Assembly: GCF_014837235.1 (NCBI RefSeq)
Contig: NZ_JACYFT010000001.1
Span: 310,001-374,000, forward strand
Direction: 5' to 3'
Origin: Limnohabitans radicicola
GTDB lineage: Bacteria > Pseudomonadota > Gammaproteobacteria > Burkholderiales > Burkholderiaceae_C
Length of the DNA stretch: 64,000 nt
The translations under genes were made by a program, and so were the position numbers. The notes under the pieces were generated by a model. It was not told where the DNA came from. It ran no database searches and was given only the letters and a program-made list of their open reading frames with translations. Shown in pieces: positions 38,297 through 47,632 of this stretch; positions within the stretch are counted from its first letter, which is position 1; every line of letters starts with the position of its first letter.

Positions 38297-39552
38297 GCGG
38301 GCTTCATCCGGGCCAGACGCTCGCTGGCGGGCGGATGAGAATAGTAGAACTTCACAAACAGCGGATCAGGCGTCAGCGTGGACGCGTTGTCCTGGTAGAG
38401 CTTGAGCAAGGCGGACGCCAGATCGGCCCCCGGCGTTTGCGCCACTGCGTAGGCATCGGCCTCAAACTCTTGCTGGCGCGAGCGCCATGAACTCAACGGA
38501 GCCAGGAAGAATGTGAACACGGGCACCACCAGCATGAACAACACCAGGGCCAGCGCGTTGTTGTTGCCCGCCATGCTCGGCACCACACCCAGTCCGGTGT
38601 AAAACCAGACCTGCTGGACCAGCCAGCCCAGCAGGGCCAACCCCGCCAGCGTGGTGGTGAAGCTCACCGCCATCATTTTGAGGATGTGCTTGTGTTTGAA
38701 GTGGCCCAGCTCGTGGGCCAGCACCGCTTCCATTTCAGCCGGGCTCAACTGTTTGAGCAAGGTGTCAAAGAACACCACCCGCTTGCTGGCGCCGAAGCCC
38801 GTGAAAAAAGCGTTGGAGTGCGCCGAGCGGCGGCTGCCGTCCATCACGAAAAAGCCTTTGGCCTTGAAGCCAGAGCGTTGCATCAAGGACTGAACACGCG
38901 CCTTGAGCGCTTCGTCTTCAAGTGGCGTGAATTTATTGAAGAGCGGCATGATCACGTTGGGCGCAATGGCCATCAGGAACAGTTGCCATGCCACCAAGGA
39001 ACACCAGGCCCAGAGCCACCACCGGTCTCCACCCATTTCCATCAACCAGAGCACCAGCCACAGCAGCGGCAAGCCCAGCAAAGCCCCCAGCAACAGCCCC
39101 TTGAGCAGATCGCTGATCCACAGCGCGGGGGTCATCTTGTTGAAACCGAATCGCTGCTCCACGCCAAAGGTCTGTACCAGAGACAGGGGCAGACCGATCA
39201 CACCGCCGACCACCATGAACGCCACGATCAACGCAATTTGCTGCGCCATGCCCGGGCCCATGAGTCCAAGCAAGAACTGGTTCAACGCATCCAGCCCACC
39301 CAGCAAGGTCCAGCCCACCAGCACAGCTGCGTCGAGCACGATGTCGATCTGTGAGAGTTTGGCCTTGGCCAGGGTGTAATCCGCCGCTTTCTGATGGTCG
39401 GCCAGGCTGATCGTCTGGGCATGGGCCTGCGGGACCGCGCCCCGGTGGGCCGCCACATGGTGCACTTGCCGGGCGTTGAGCCAGAGCTTGAGGGCCACAT
39501 GGGCCACCAAGGCCACCGCCAGCGTGAGGGTCAGATTCAGGGACGCGTTCAT
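38293..39552 (-). CDS. M48 (STE24/HtpX-like) membrane metallopeptidase
   Basis: A 419-residue integral membrane protease. The zinc motif [10 protein letters not shown] lies near residue 280, a second acidic ligand segment reads [11 protein letters not shown], and about seven membrane helices surround them. It resembles CAAX prenyl protease 1 (Ste24) homologues of bacteria; the physiological substrate is unknown. It is transcribed with rsgA. Confidence 0.9.
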   Translation of the reverse strand: MNASLNLTLTLAVALVAHVALKLWLNARQVHHVAAHRGAVPQAHAQTISLADHQKAADYTLAKAKLSQIDIVLDAAVLVGWTLLGGLDALNQFLLGLMGPGMAQQIALIVAFMVVGGVIGLPLSLVQTFGVEQRFGFNKMTPALWISDLLKGLLLGALLGLPLLWLVLWLMEMGGDRWWLWAWCSLVAWQLFLMAIAPNVIMPLFNKFTPLEDEALKARVQSLMQRSGFKAKGFFVMDGSRRSAHSNAFFTGFGASKRVVFFDTLLKQLSPAEMEAVLAHELGHFKHKHILKMMAVSFTTTLAGLALLGWLVQQVWFYTGLGVVPSMAGNNNALALVLFMLVVPVFTFFLAPLSSWRSRQQEFEADAYAVAQTPGADLASALLKLYQDNASTLTPDPLFVKFYYSHPPASERLARMKPA

Positions 39553-39617
39553 GGGCGCAAAGTGTAGGGCAGATTCCGCAGGCCAGCGCCTGCACGGTCA
39601 TCGGCGACAATGGCCCC

Positions 39618-40205
39618 ATGTCTGAAGTGAATGCATCCCCCGCCCCTGAAACCGCTGAATTGGCCAAATCCGACCAGAACCTGGTCTGGATCGATTGCGA
39701 AATGACAGGGCTCGACCCCGAAAAAGAGCGCCTGCTGGAGATCGCCGTGATCGTCACAGGCCCGCACCTGTCACCCCGCATTGAAGGCCCAGTGCTGGTC
39801 ATTCACCAAAGCGACGAACTGCTGAACAAAATGGATGCCTGGAACAAAGGCACCCATGGCAAAAGCGGCCTGATCGACAAGGTCAAGGCCTCCACGGTGA
39901 GCGAAGCCCAGGCCGAGGAGCAAATCCTCAATTTCCTCCAAACCTACTTGCCCAAGGGGGCTTCGCCCCTGTGCGGCAACACCATCAGCCAGGATCGCCG
40001 CTTTCTGGTGAAGTTCATGCCCAGGCTCGAAGCGTTCTTTCACTACCGCAACCTCGATGTGAGCACCCTCAAGGAGTTGTCACGCCGCTGGAAACCCGAG
40101 GTGTATTCGTCTTTCAAGAAGCAGCAAAAGCACACGGCGCTGGCCGATGTGCATGAATCCATCGACGAATTGGCGCATTACCGCGAGCATTTCATCCAGC
40201 TTTGA
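39618..40205 (+). CDS. orn: Oligoribonuclease
   Basis: A 195-residue DEDDh 3'-5' exoribonuclease that degrades short RNA oligonucleotides, including pGpG. The motifs [33 protein letters not shown] and [14 protein letters not shown] supply the DEDDh residues. The ATG at 39618 lies about 65 bases from the divergent M48 gene. Confidence 0.95.
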   Translation: MSEVNASPAPETAELAKSDQNLVWIDCEMTGLDPEKERLLEIAVIVTGPHLSPRIEGPVLVIHQSDELLNKMDAWNKGTHGKSGLIDKVKASTVSEAQAEEQILNFLQTYLPKGASPLCGNTISQDRRFLVKFMPRLEAFFHYRNLDVSTLKELSRRWKPEVYSSFKKQQKHTALADVHESIDELAHYREHFIQL

Positions 40206-40365
40206 AAGTTTTCAGGGAAAACCCTAGCCATTTTTCCTGAACCATGCCATAATCTGAGGCTTCGCTGCACGCCAAGTGCTGCGTTTCTCACATCTCCCTT
40301 CATGCCTTGACCCACCGATAGGGTCACTCACAGCGGCCAGGCTCCACGCCCAGCGCCCCTCGCGA

Positions 40366-40405
40366 GCACCGTTTGATGGTTGATGTTTTTTCAACCTTGC
40401 GGTGC
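40366..40405 (+). ncRNA. Nested hairpin in the 5' leader of the DEAD-box helicase gene
   Basis: GCACCG (40366) pairs with CGGTGC (40400), and inside it GGTTGA (40378) pairs with TCAACC (40391) over a T-rich loop. It lies in the 256-base gap before the helicase start, so a long structured leader is likely. A -10-like CATAAT at 40248-40253 could start it. This is a leader structure, not a recognised Rfam family. Confidence 0.4.
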
Positions 40406-40461
40406 CTGCGGCCAAAGCAATCCTTTGCGGCCGTTGTTCCGTGCGAGTTTTATTGATACAC

Positions 40462-42399
40462 ATGACCGACACTTTGATCACAGTGCAGGACGACCTGTCG
40501 CCTGCCGAAAACCTTTCCATCGCCACCGAACTGGCCTCTGAAGCCGTTGCAGCCGAAGACATCATTGCCGATGTGCCCAACGGCTTTGTTGAACTGGGCT
40601 TGGCGCCCGAACTGGTGCAAGCCGTGGCAGACCTGGGCTACACCCAGCCCACCGCTGTGCAAAAACGCGCCATTCCGTTGGCCTTGCCCACCGCTGGCGG
40701 CTCCAAAGACGGCCAATCCAATGGCTACAGCGACCTGATGGTCTCGAGCCAAACCGGCAGCGGCAAAACCGCCGCCTTCTTGCTGCCCGTGCTGCACACC
40801 CTGATCCAGCAAATGGCCGAGCAGGAGGCTGCCGAGCGCGCCGAGTTTGAACAAGCCTGTGCTGACGCCGCCGCCAAGGGTGAGCCCGCGCCAAAGCGCG
40901 CCAAGCGCAAAGACCCCACCAACCCCCGCAACTTCAAAGCGGCTGTGCCTGGGGCCCTGATCCTGTGCCCCACACGCGAGCTGGCCCAGCAAGTGGCGCA
41001 CGACGCCATCGAGCTGGTCAAGCACACACGCGGTCTGCGCGTGGCCAACGTGGTCGGCGGCATCCCTTACCAGCTGCAAATCGCCAAGCTGCAAAACGCC
41101 AACCTGGTGGTGGCCACGCCCGGCCGCTTGCTGGACCTGCAGCGCTCCATGCAAATCAAGCTGGACCAGGTGCAGTTCCTGGTGGTGGACGAAGCCGACC
41201 GCATGCTCGACCTGGGCTTCTCGGACGATCTGGCCGACATCAACGACATGACCAGCCAGCGTCGCCAGACCATGATGTTCAGTGCCACCTTCGCACCGCG
41301 CATTCAGCAACTCGCCATGCGCGTGATGCACGACGGTGGTTCTTCGGTCCAGAAAATCCAGATCGACAACCCCCAAGAAAAGCACAACAACATCAAGCAG
41401 GTGCTGTTCTGGGCCGACAACGCCCAACACAAGCGCCAATTGCTCGACCACTGGCTGCGTGACACGACGATTGACCAAGCCATCGTCTTCGCCAGCACCC
41501 AGATCGAGTGCGATGGCCTGGCCACCGACCTGCAGCAAGACGGCTTCTCCGCTGTCGCCCTGCACGGCGCCCTGAGCCAAGGCATGCGCAACCGACGTCT
41601 GATGGCCCTTCGCAATGGCCAGGTCCAGATCCTGGTGGCCACCGATGTGGCCGCTCGCGGCATCGACGTGCCCACCATCACCCACGTGTTCAACTTCGGC
41701 CTGCCCATGAAGGCCGAGGACTACACCCACCGCATTGGCCGCACTGGTCGCGCCGGTCGTGATGGCATTGCTGTGACTTTTGCCGAGATCCGTGACCGCC
41801 GCAAGATCGGTGACATCGAGTCCTACACACGCCAACCCTTCAAGGCCGAAGTGATTCCGGGCATGGAGCCCAAACAGCGCTTTGACGCTCCCCGCAAGCC
41901 CTTCGGCAAAGGACCCGCGCGTGGCGGCTTTGGCGACCGTGGTGGCTACGCTGACCGCAGCGGCTTCAACGACCGCGGTTTCGGCAGCCGTGGCCGCCCC
42001 CAAGGCGACCGCTTTGACAACCGTGGCCCACGCGACAACTTCCGTGACGAGCAGCCTCGTTTCGAACCCCGCTTTGACCCACGCAAGGACGGAGGTGGCC
42101 GGGGCGATCGTTTCGAAGGTCGCCAGGAGCCGCGTTTTGAGCCTCGCGCCCCACAAGGTGCCCCTTGGGAACGCGGTGAGAGCCGTGGCGCGCCGCCCCG
42201 CCAAGACACGCGCGGCGGCGGCCGTTGGGAAGAGCGTGACAGCCGTGCTGCACGACCCGCGCCTCGCAACGCAACCGGTGACAAGTTCGCCCCCCGTGGC
42301 CCCAAACAGTTTGGTGCCAACAGCTTCAAGCCCCACAATGCGGGCGGCCCGGCCAAACGCAGCGCTGGCGCCAAGGTGCTGAAAATCACACGCGGCTGA
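40462..42399 (+). CDS. DEAD-box ATP-dependent RNA helicase (RhlE-like)
   Basis: A 645-residue RNA helicase. It has a Q-motif region (FVELGLAPELVQAVADLGYTQPTAVQ), Walker A SSQTGSGKT, motif II DEAD in VVDEADRMLDLGF, SAT in MMFSATF and motif VI HRIGRTGRAG. The C-terminal about 170 residues are low-complexity RGG/RF-rich (GGFGDRGGY type repeats), typical of RNA-binding tails. The ATG at 40462 is chosen; the track start at 40402 has no ribosome binding site. It probably works in ribosome assembly or cold-stress RNA remodelling. Confidence 0.92.
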   Translation: MTDTLITVQDDLSPAENLSIATELASEAVAAEDIIADVPNGFVELGLAPELVQAVADLGYTQPTAVQKRAIPLALPTAGGSKDGQSNGYSDLMVSSQTGSGKTAAFLLPVLHTLIQQMAEQEAAERAEFEQACADAAAKGEPAPKRAKRKDPTNPRNFKAAVPGALILCPTRELAQQVAHDAIELVKHTRGLRVANVVGGIPYQLQIAKLQNANLVVATPGRLLDLQRSMQIKLDQVQFLVVDEADRMLDLGFSDDLADINDMTSQRRQTMMFSATFAPRIQQLAMRVMHDGGSSVQKIQIDNPQEKHNNIKQVLFWADNAQHKRQLLDHWLRDTTIDQAIVFASTQIECDGLATDLQQDGFSAVALHGALSQGMRNRRLMALRNGQVQILVATDVAARGIDVPTITHVFNFGLPMKAEDYTHRIGRTGRAGRDGIAVTFAEIRDRRKIGDIESYTRQPFKAEVIPGMEPKQRFDAPRKPFGKGPARGGFGDRGGYADRSGFNDRGFGSRGRPQGDRFDNRGPRDNFRDEQPRFEPRFDPRKDGGGRGDRFEGRQEPRFEPRAPQGAPWERGESRGAPPRQDTRGGGRWEERDSRAARPAPRNATGDKFAPRGPKQFGANSFKPHNAGGPAKRSAGAKVLKITRG

Positions 42400-42435
42400 T
42401 CCAGCCCAGAGCCTGACACGCCATGTCAGGCCTGC

Positions 42436-42471
42436 AACCGCTCACGGGCCCACGGCCCTGAGCGGTTTTTT
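42436..42471 (+). terminator. Terminator of the DEAD-box helicase gene
   Basis: AACCGCTCA pairs with TGAGCGGTT, an inner GGGCC / GGCCC stem extends the hairpin, and a run of T follows. A second hairpin without a T-tract (GCCTGACA / TGTCAGGC) lies just upstream at 42411-42431. Confidence 0.85.
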
Positions 42472-42500
42472 CATGGGCTCGCTGTGAAAACGGCAGGCGT

Positions 42501-42540
42501 AAAAAAACCGCCCGGGCTTGCGCCGTGGGCGGTTTTCTTT
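42501..42540 (-). terminator. Terminator of the rpsP-rimM-trmD-rplS operon
   Basis: On the minus strand AAAACCGCCC, a 13-base loop and GGGCGGTTTTTTT form a classic intrinsic terminator 14 bases beyond the rplS stop. Confidence 0.85.
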
Positions 42541-42553
42541 GTACCAGGAAGGC

Positions 42554-42937
<384 letters not shown>

Positions 42938-42992
42938 TTGAAACTCCGACATTTCTCTCGTTCATGCCTGCTGCACTAGGGGCGTTCCGTGC

Positions 42993-43009
42993 GTCATTGC
43001 ATCAATGAC
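42993..43009 (-). ncRNA. Hairpin in the rplS leader
   Basis: GTCATTG and CAATGAC form a perfect 7-bp stem with a 3-base loop in the 149-base trmD-rplS gap. A second stem, CCGCA / TGCGG, lies just upstream in the transcript. Such a leader could bind L19 for feedback control (inference). Confidence 0.4.
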
Positions 43010-43073
43010 AAGATCCGCAAGTCAAGACTGCGGGGGCCGGATCGCGGCAGGTAGAGGACCGGGATAGCCTTGG

Positions 43074-43079
43074 ATTATA
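43074..43079 (-). promoter_or_regulatory. Perfect TATAAT -10 upstream of rplS
   Basis: On the minus strand TATAAT lies at the 3' end of the trmD-rplS gap, about 140 bases before rplS. No good -35 is visible. It could give rplS extra transcription independent of trmD. Confidence 0.45.
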
Positions 43080-43086
43080 GCTTTTT

Positions 43087-43860
43087 TCAGTTTCCAGCTG
43101 GCCCACTGGCGGGCAAGCGACTCAAAAAGGCTTCGTCCTCCGGGCTCAAGCCCCCCGCAGAACGCGCTTGCACCAACAATTCGGGACGATGACGGGCGCT
43201 GAGCGTCAGGCTTTGCTCACGTCGCCAGCGCTCGATCCTGGCATGGTGCCCTGACAGCAAGGCCTCGGGCACGGCCTGCCCTTGCCAGACTTCCGGGCGG
43301 GTGTAGTGCGGGCTGTCGAGCAAGCCGTCCAGAGCCGGATTGAAGCTGTCGAACTGGTGGCTACCCTCATCGTGGAGCACACCGGGCTGCAAACGGGCCA
43401 CGGCATCGAGCAAAGCCATGGCCGCGATTTCACCGCCCGAGAGCACAAAGTCGCCCAAGCTGATCTGGGCCGTGACATGGCGGTCAATGAAGCGCTGATC
43501 CACCCCTTCATAGCGACCGCACAGCAGCACCGCCCCCGAACTCCCGGACCAGGCCTGTACCGCTGCATGGTTCAGTTTTTGGCCAATGGGAGAGAACAGC
43601 ACCAAGGGCGCTGGCTCGGCCTCAGCGCGGTCAGCGCGGATGGCCTGCAGGCATTTTTCCAGGGGCTCGGCCAGCATCACCATGCCTGGGCCACCGCCAA
43701 ACGGGCGGTCGTCCACACGACGGTAGTTGCCTTCGGCGTGATCGCGGGGGTTCCACAGCCGCACATCGACACTGCGGCTGTCGTAGGCGCGGCGCGTCAC
43801 GCCACTGGTCAGCAAAGGCGCAAACAGCTCGGGAAACAGCGTGATGATGTCAAAGCGCAT
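43087..43860 (-). CDS. trmD: tRNA (guanine-37-N1)-methyltransferase TrmD
   Basis: A 257-residue SPOUT methyltransferase that makes m1G37 next to the anticodon and so prevents frameshifting. MRFDIITLFPELF at the start, DDRPFGGGPGMVM, LCGRYEGVDQRFIDRHV and SLGDFVLSGGE (the trefoil-knot SAM site) are all present. It lies between rimM (26-base gap) and rplS. Confidence 0.97.
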   Translation of the reverse strand: MRFDIITLFPELFAPLLTSGVTRRAYDSRSVDVRLWNPRDHAEGNYRRVDDRPFGGGPGMVMLAEPLEKCLQAIRADRAEAEPAPLVLFSPIGQKLNHAAVQAWSGSSGAVLLCGRYEGVDQRFIDRHVTAQISLGDFVLSGGEIAAMALLDAVARLQPGVLHDEGSHQFDSFNPALDGLLDSPHYTRPEVWQGQAVPEALLSGHHARIERWRREQSLTLSARHRPELLVQARSAGGLSPEDEAFLSRLPASGPAGN

Positions 43861-43886
43861 GGATGGCCCTCCACGGCCGCAGCCCG

Positions 43887-44501
43887 TCAGTAATCGGGTT
43901 GCCAGTCGACGGTGATGCGTTTGGCGGGCAGGTCCACGCCATCCACAAAAGCCGACACAAAGGGAATCATGCGCTCCACGGGCTTGCCGCCTTCGGTCTC
44001 GGGTGCAGCTTCAAGCACCAGCACCGTCTGCGGTCCGGTCGACATCAGGTCGCGCACCTGACCCAGGTCCAGACCTTCGCGGTTGACCACCTGCAGACCG
44101 ATCAGGTCCACCCAGTAGTACTCGCCTTCGCCTGCGCTCGGAAAACTCGATCGGGGCACAAAAATGCGGGCACCGCGCAGGGCTTCTGCGGCGTTGCGGT
44201 CATCGATGTCGTGGGCAGAGGCCACGATGGTGTCGGAATGGTCTTTGGACTCCCTGATGCGCAGCACCAGAGGCTCTGTCCAGGCCTGAGCCGTTTGGGA
44301 GGAGGCAGTGTTGACCACTCGGCTGGGTTTCATGGGCCGATCGGGCGGCAACAAAAACCAGCGCTTGGAAGAAAAAAGCGCCTCGGGCGAGGCGCTGTGG
44401 GGCAAGACCTTGAACCAGCCTTTGATGCCCCAGGCATCGGCAATGCGCCCAACTTCAATGGCGTCAGCTGGCAACGCAGCTGTTTCCAAAGCAGGACGCA
44501 T
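43887..44501 (-). CDS. rimM: 16S rRNA processing protein RimM
   Basis: A 204-residue ribosome maturation factor that binds S19 and helps assemble the 30S head. It has an N-terminal RimM domain (EVGRIADAWGIKGWFKVLP) and a C-terminal PRC-barrel (EYYWVDLIGLQVVNREG). It lies 17 bases downstream of rpsP. Confidence 0.94.
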   Translation of the reverse strand: MRPALETAALPADAIEVGRIADAWGIKGWFKVLPHSASPEALFSSKRWFLLPPDRPMKPSRVVNTASSQTAQAWTEPLVLRIRESKDHSDTIVASAHDIDDRNAAEALRGARIFVPRSSFPSAGEGEYYWVDLIGLQVVNREGLDLGQVRDLMSTGPQTVLVLEAAPETEGGKPVERMIPFVSAFVDGVDLPAKRITVDWQPDY

Positions 44502-44518
44502 GGCCAGTGCCAGAGCGA

Positions 44519-44770
44519 TCAGGCTGCGGCTTTGGCAGCTTGACGAACCAGGCGTTCCACGGTGGGAGAAGCCTGAGCGCCAACGCTCTTCCAGTAGGTC
44601 AGACGATCTTGTGCAATGCGCAGACCTTCTTCGCCACCACGGGCGGTGGGGTTGTAGAAACCGATGCGCTCCAGGAAGCGGCCATCACGACGCACGCGCT
44701 TGTCGGCGACGACGATGTTGAAGAAAGGACGGGCTTTAGAGCCGCCGCGGTTCAGACGAATAACAACCAT
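44519..44770 (-). CDS. rpsP: 30S ribosomal protein S16
   Basis: An 83-residue S16: [25 protein letters not shown] start and the GFYNPTA and [11 protein letters not shown] segments. First gene of the rpsP-rimM-trmD-rplS operon. The 136-base upstream region holds a perfect TATAAT and two leader hairpins. Confidence 0.97.
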   Translation of the reverse strand: MVVIRLNRGGSKARPFFNIVVADKRVRRDGRFLERIGFYNPTARGGEEGLRIAQDRLTYWKSVGAQASPTVERLVRQAAKAAA

Positions 44771-44847
44771 GATTTATCCTTGGGTGGTTGGGTCTCTTCG
44801 GAACAATTGCCGAGACACCCGATTTCTTCCAGCGTTTGAGACACGCA

Positions 44848-44865
44848 ACTGGCCACCCGGCCAGT
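44848..44865 (-). ncRNA. Hairpin in the rpsP leader
   Basis: ACTGGCC, GGGT and GGCCAGT form a perfect 7-bp stem and tetraloop on the transcript. A second, bulged hairpin (GGGT...ACCC outer, CTC/GAG and CGG/CCG inner) lies between it and the ribosome binding site. Confidence 0.4.
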
Positions 44866-44885
44866 GACACACTGAAAAGCCCACC

Positions 44886-44891
44886 ATTATA
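44886..44891 (-). promoter_or_regulatory. Perfect TATAAT -10 of the rpsP operon
   Basis: TATAAT on the minus strand would start transcription about 110 bases before rpsP. The -35 region is poor and overlaps the start of the divergent GNAT gene. Confidence 0.5.
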
Positions 44892-44906
44892 GCGGGAGCC
44901 GAAAGC

Positions 44907-45428
44907 ATGAGTTTGATCCGACCCAGCCGCGACGAAGACTTGGCGGCCATCACCGCCATTTACCGCCACCATGTGCTGACCGGTACGGGGACGTTCGAGA
45001 TCGATCCCCCCAGTGAATCCGACATGGCCGCCCGCCGCGCCGATGTGTTGGCCAAAGGCCTGCCTTACCTGGTTGTCGAAGTGGACCAGCAGGTGGTGGG
45101 CTTTGCTTATTGCAACTGGTTTCGCCCCAGGGCAGCTTTCCGCTTTTCAGCAGAAGACTCGATCTACATGGCCCCCACCGTCCACCGCCAAGGCCTGGGC
45201 CGGGCATTGCTGGCCGAACTGTGCGCCCGGGCCGAGCGATCAGGGATCCGCAAAATGATCGCCGTGATCGGGGACTCGGCCAATGCGGGCTCCATTGGCG
45301 TGCACCGCAGCATGGGCTTCACCCACACCGGGGTGGTCACCTCCTGCGGCTGGAAGTTCGAGCGCTGGCTGGACATGGTGTTCATGGAAAAGGTGCTGGG
45401 CACAGGGGATACCCGTCCTCCGCAATAA
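44907..45428 (+). CDS. GNAT N-acetyltransferase (phosphinothricin acetyltransferase-like)
   Basis: A 173-residue GNAT protein. The acetyl-CoA binding loop reads YMAPTVHRQGLGRALLAELC, and the C-terminus has the SIGVHRSMGFTHTGV pattern of the Pat/MddA/YncA group, whose members acetylate phosphinothricin or methionine sulfone analogues. The natural substrate is unproved. The ATG at 44907 follows GGGAG. The TM2 protein gene starts 8 bases after its stop. Confidence 0.9.
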   Translation: MSLIRPSRDEDLAAITAIYRHHVLTGTGTFEIDPPSESDMAARRADVLAKGLPYLVVEVDQQVVGFAYCNWFRPRAAFRFSAEDSIYMAPTVHRQGLGRALLAELCARAERSGIRKMIAVIGDSANAGSIGVHRSMGFTHTGVVTSCGWKFERWLDMVFMEKVLGTGDTRPPQ

Positions 45429-45436
45429 TCGACGCC

Positions 45437-45883
45437 ATGAAAAACAAGACCCTGGCCACCTGGCTCACCTTTTTCGGCGGTCCGCTGGGACTGCACCGTT
45501 TTTACCTCTATGGCCTGGGCGACATGACGGGCTGGCTGCTGCCCATCCCCACCGCCTTGGGGGTTTATGGCATTGAGCGGGTCCAGCAATATGGGTTGGA
45601 TGACCAGGCCAGCTGGTGGCTGATCCCCCTGCTGGGCTTTACCATCGCCGCTTGCAGCCTCAACGCCATCGTGTACGGCCTGATGTCGCCCGAAAAATGG
45701 AATGCCCGCCACAACCCGGGCGCAGCCGCCCAATCACCTGCCGGACAAACCCACTGGCTTACCGTGGGCGGCATTGCCGTGTCGCTGCTGATCGGCACAG
45801 CCGTGCTGATGTCCAGTCTGGCGTTCAGTTTTCAGCGGTATTTCGAGTACCAGATCGAAGAAGCACGAAAAATCAGCCAATGA
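45437..45883 (+). CDS. TM2-like membrane protein
   Basis: A 148-residue protein. LATWLTFFGGPLGLHRFYLYGLGD is the start of a TM2-type domain, followed by two further hydrophobic segments and a short charged tail. TM2 proteins are small membrane proteins of unclear role. The ATG at 45437 lies 8 bases after the GNAT stop, so the two genes are probably co-transcribed and end at the shared hairpin. Confidence 0.8.
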   Translation: MKNKTLATWLTFFGGPLGLHRFYLYGLGDMTGWLLPIPTALGVYGIERVQQYGLDDQASWWLIPLLGFTIAACSLNAIVYGLMSPEKWNARHNPGAAAQSPAGQTHWLTVGGIAVSLLIGTAVLMSSLAFSFQRYFEYQIEEARKISQ

Positions 45884-45884
45884 A

Positions 45885-45907
45885 AAAGGCTCCTTGAAGG
45901 AGCCTTT
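45885..45907. terminator. Bidirectional intrinsic terminator
   Basis: AAAGGCTCCT / AGGAGCCTTT with a 3-base loop forms a perfect 10-bp stem between the converging TM2 and pit genes; A and T flanks suit both directions. Confidence 0.85.
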
Positions 45908-45926
45908 GTTCTGGTCAGTGGGTGCT

Positions 45927-46937
45927 TCAGAAAATCTGGAAGCTGACCCAGTAGGAAATCGCGGCCACAAAAGCACTGGCTGGAATGGTCAACACCCAAG
46001 CCCAGACGATGTTGCCCGCCACCCCCCAACGCACGGCACTGGCGCGCTGCGTGGAGCCCACACCCACAATCGCACCGGTGATGGTGTGCGTGGTCGACAC
46101 CGGAATGCCCAGCGCGGTCGCCAAGAACAGCGTCATGGCCCCACCTGTTTCAGCGCAAAAACCACCCACGGGCTTGAGCTTGGTGATCTTCTGGCCCATG
46201 GTTTTCACAATGCGCCAGCCACCGAACATGGTGCCCAGGCCAATGGCCATGTAGCAAGAAATCACCGTCCATGTTGGCGGTGCTTTGTCACCCGGCAAGG
46301 CATAACCGGTTGCAATCAACAACAACCAGATGATGCCGATGGTCTTTTGTGCATCGTTGCCGCCGTGGCCCAAGCTGTAGGCGCTCGCGGAGACCAGTTG
46401 CAAGCGACGGAACCATTTGTCCACCTTGGATGGGCGTGTGCGACGGAAAATCTGCGCCACGATCACCATCATCAAAGAGCCCAAGGTGAAGCCCAGCAAA
46501 GGCGACACAAAGATGAATGCCACCGTCTTGAGGATACCGGCAGACACCAGGGCGCCAGCACCGGCCTTGGCGATGACTGCCCCCACAATGCCGCCAATCA
46601 GGGCGTGCGATGAACTGCTGGGAATGCCGTAGTACCAGGTGATCACGTTCCAGGTGATCGCCCCAACCAAAGCGCCAAAGACCACATGCACATCCACCAC
46701 CCCGGGCTGGACAATGCCCTTGCCGATGGTGGCCGCCACACTGAGGTGGAAGATGAAGATGGCCACAAAGTTGAAAAAGGCCGCAAACACCACCGCCTGG
46801 GTGGGTTTGAGCACGCCTGTGGAGACCACGGTGGCGATGGAGTTGGCCGCATCATGAAAGCCGTTCATGAAGTCGAATGCCAAGGCCAGCGCCACCAGCA
46901 GGATCACCACCCACAGGGCGGTTTGTACGGTTTCCAT
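45927..46937 (-). CDS. pit: Low-affinity inorganic phosphate transporter (Pit family)
   Basis: A 336-residue Pit-family permease moving metal phosphate with protons. The duplicated family signatures are DFMNGFHDAANSIATVVST near the N-terminus and SLGHGGNDAQKTIGI in the second half, among about ten membrane helices. It follows the DUF47 gene by 22 bases, the usual orfA-pit arrangement, so the two are co-transcribed. Confidence 0.93.
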   Translation of the reverse strand: METVQTALWVVILLVALALAFDFMNGFHDAANSIATVVSTGVLKPTQAVVFAAFFNFVAIFIFHLSVAATIGKGIVQPGVVDVHVVFGALVGAITWNVITWYYGIPSSSSHALIGGIVGAVIAKAGAGALVSAGILKTVAFIFVSPLLGFTLGSLMMVIVAQIFRRTRPSKVDKWFRRLQLVSASAYSLGHGGNDAQKTIGIIWLLLIATGYALPGDKAPPTWTVISCYMAIGLGTMFGGWRIVKTMGQKITKLKPVGGFCAETGGAMTLFLATALGIPVSTTHTITGAIVGVGSTQRASAVRWGVAGNIVWAWVLTIPASAFVAAISYWVSFQIF

Positions 46938-46959
46938 GTGTCAGGACTCCGCTTACAGA

Positions 46960-47607
46960 TCAGGAGTTCTCGAGGACGATGCCCTCGATCTGGTTGGCCA
47001 CGTCTTCGCACTTGTCGGTGATGGTTTCCAGCAGTTCGTAGATGGCCTTGAGTTTGATGATTTCGCGCACATCGGGCTCGTCGCGGAAGAGTTTGCTCAT
47101 GGCGCTGCGCATCACGCGATCGGCGTCGGACTCCAGGCGATCGATTTCTTCGCAGGTTTTCAAAGCCGACTCGGCCACAGCGGGCTCACCAATGCGGGGC
47201 AAGAGCTTGACCGCGTCCTGCAGGCGCTCGCAACAACGCACCGACAGATCGGTCAGGCGCGTGATCTCGTCGGTCATGTGGCGCACGTCATAGAGCGCCA
47301 TGGTCTCGGCCGAGTCCTGGATCAAGTCAGCCACATCGTCCATCAGGTTGATGAGCGCATGGATCTGCTCACGGTCGATCGGGGTGATGAAAGTGGTGTG
47401 GATCAGGCGGTTGACTTCCTGCGTCACACGGTCGGCCGCGTGCTCGGCATTGTCCACATCGCGGTTGTATTTTTCACGCAGGTGGGTGTCACCGTAGTTG
47501 GCCACCAGGTTGGAAAACGCACGGGCTGCATCCACGATGCGCTCGGCATGTTGGTTGAACAGTTCGAAAAAATTGCCTTCTTTGGGCAGCAGCTTGCCAA
47601 ACAACAT
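46960..47607 (-). CDS. DUF47 family PhoU-like protein, partner of Pit
   Basis: A 215-residue all-helical protein of the DUF47 (TIGR00153, PhoU-like) family. It starts MLFGKLLPKEGNFFELFNQHAERI and has HTTFITPIDREQIHALINLMDDVADLIQD. DUF47 proteins sit beside pit genes and are thought to control the transporter. A Pho box lies 26 bases before the ATG (separate entry), so the operon is probably phosphate-regulated by PhoB. Confidence 0.9.
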   Translation of the reverse strand: MLFGKLLPKEGNFFELFNQHAERIVDAARAFSNLVANYGDTHLREKYNRDVDNAEHAADRVTQEVNRLIHTTFITPIDREQIHALINLMDDVADLIQDSAETMALYDVRHMTDEITRLTDLSVRCCERLQDAVKLLPRIGEPAVAESALKTCEEIDRLESDADRVMRSAMSKLFRDEPDVREIIKLKAIYELLETITDKCEDVANQIEGIVLENS

Positions 47608-47632
47608 GGGAGAACTCCTGAGAACTTGAAAA

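Noticed and set aside
40450-42336. 628-residue minus-strand ORF
   Set aside because: Antisense to the DEAD-box helicase; low-complexity Ala/Val/Gly composition.
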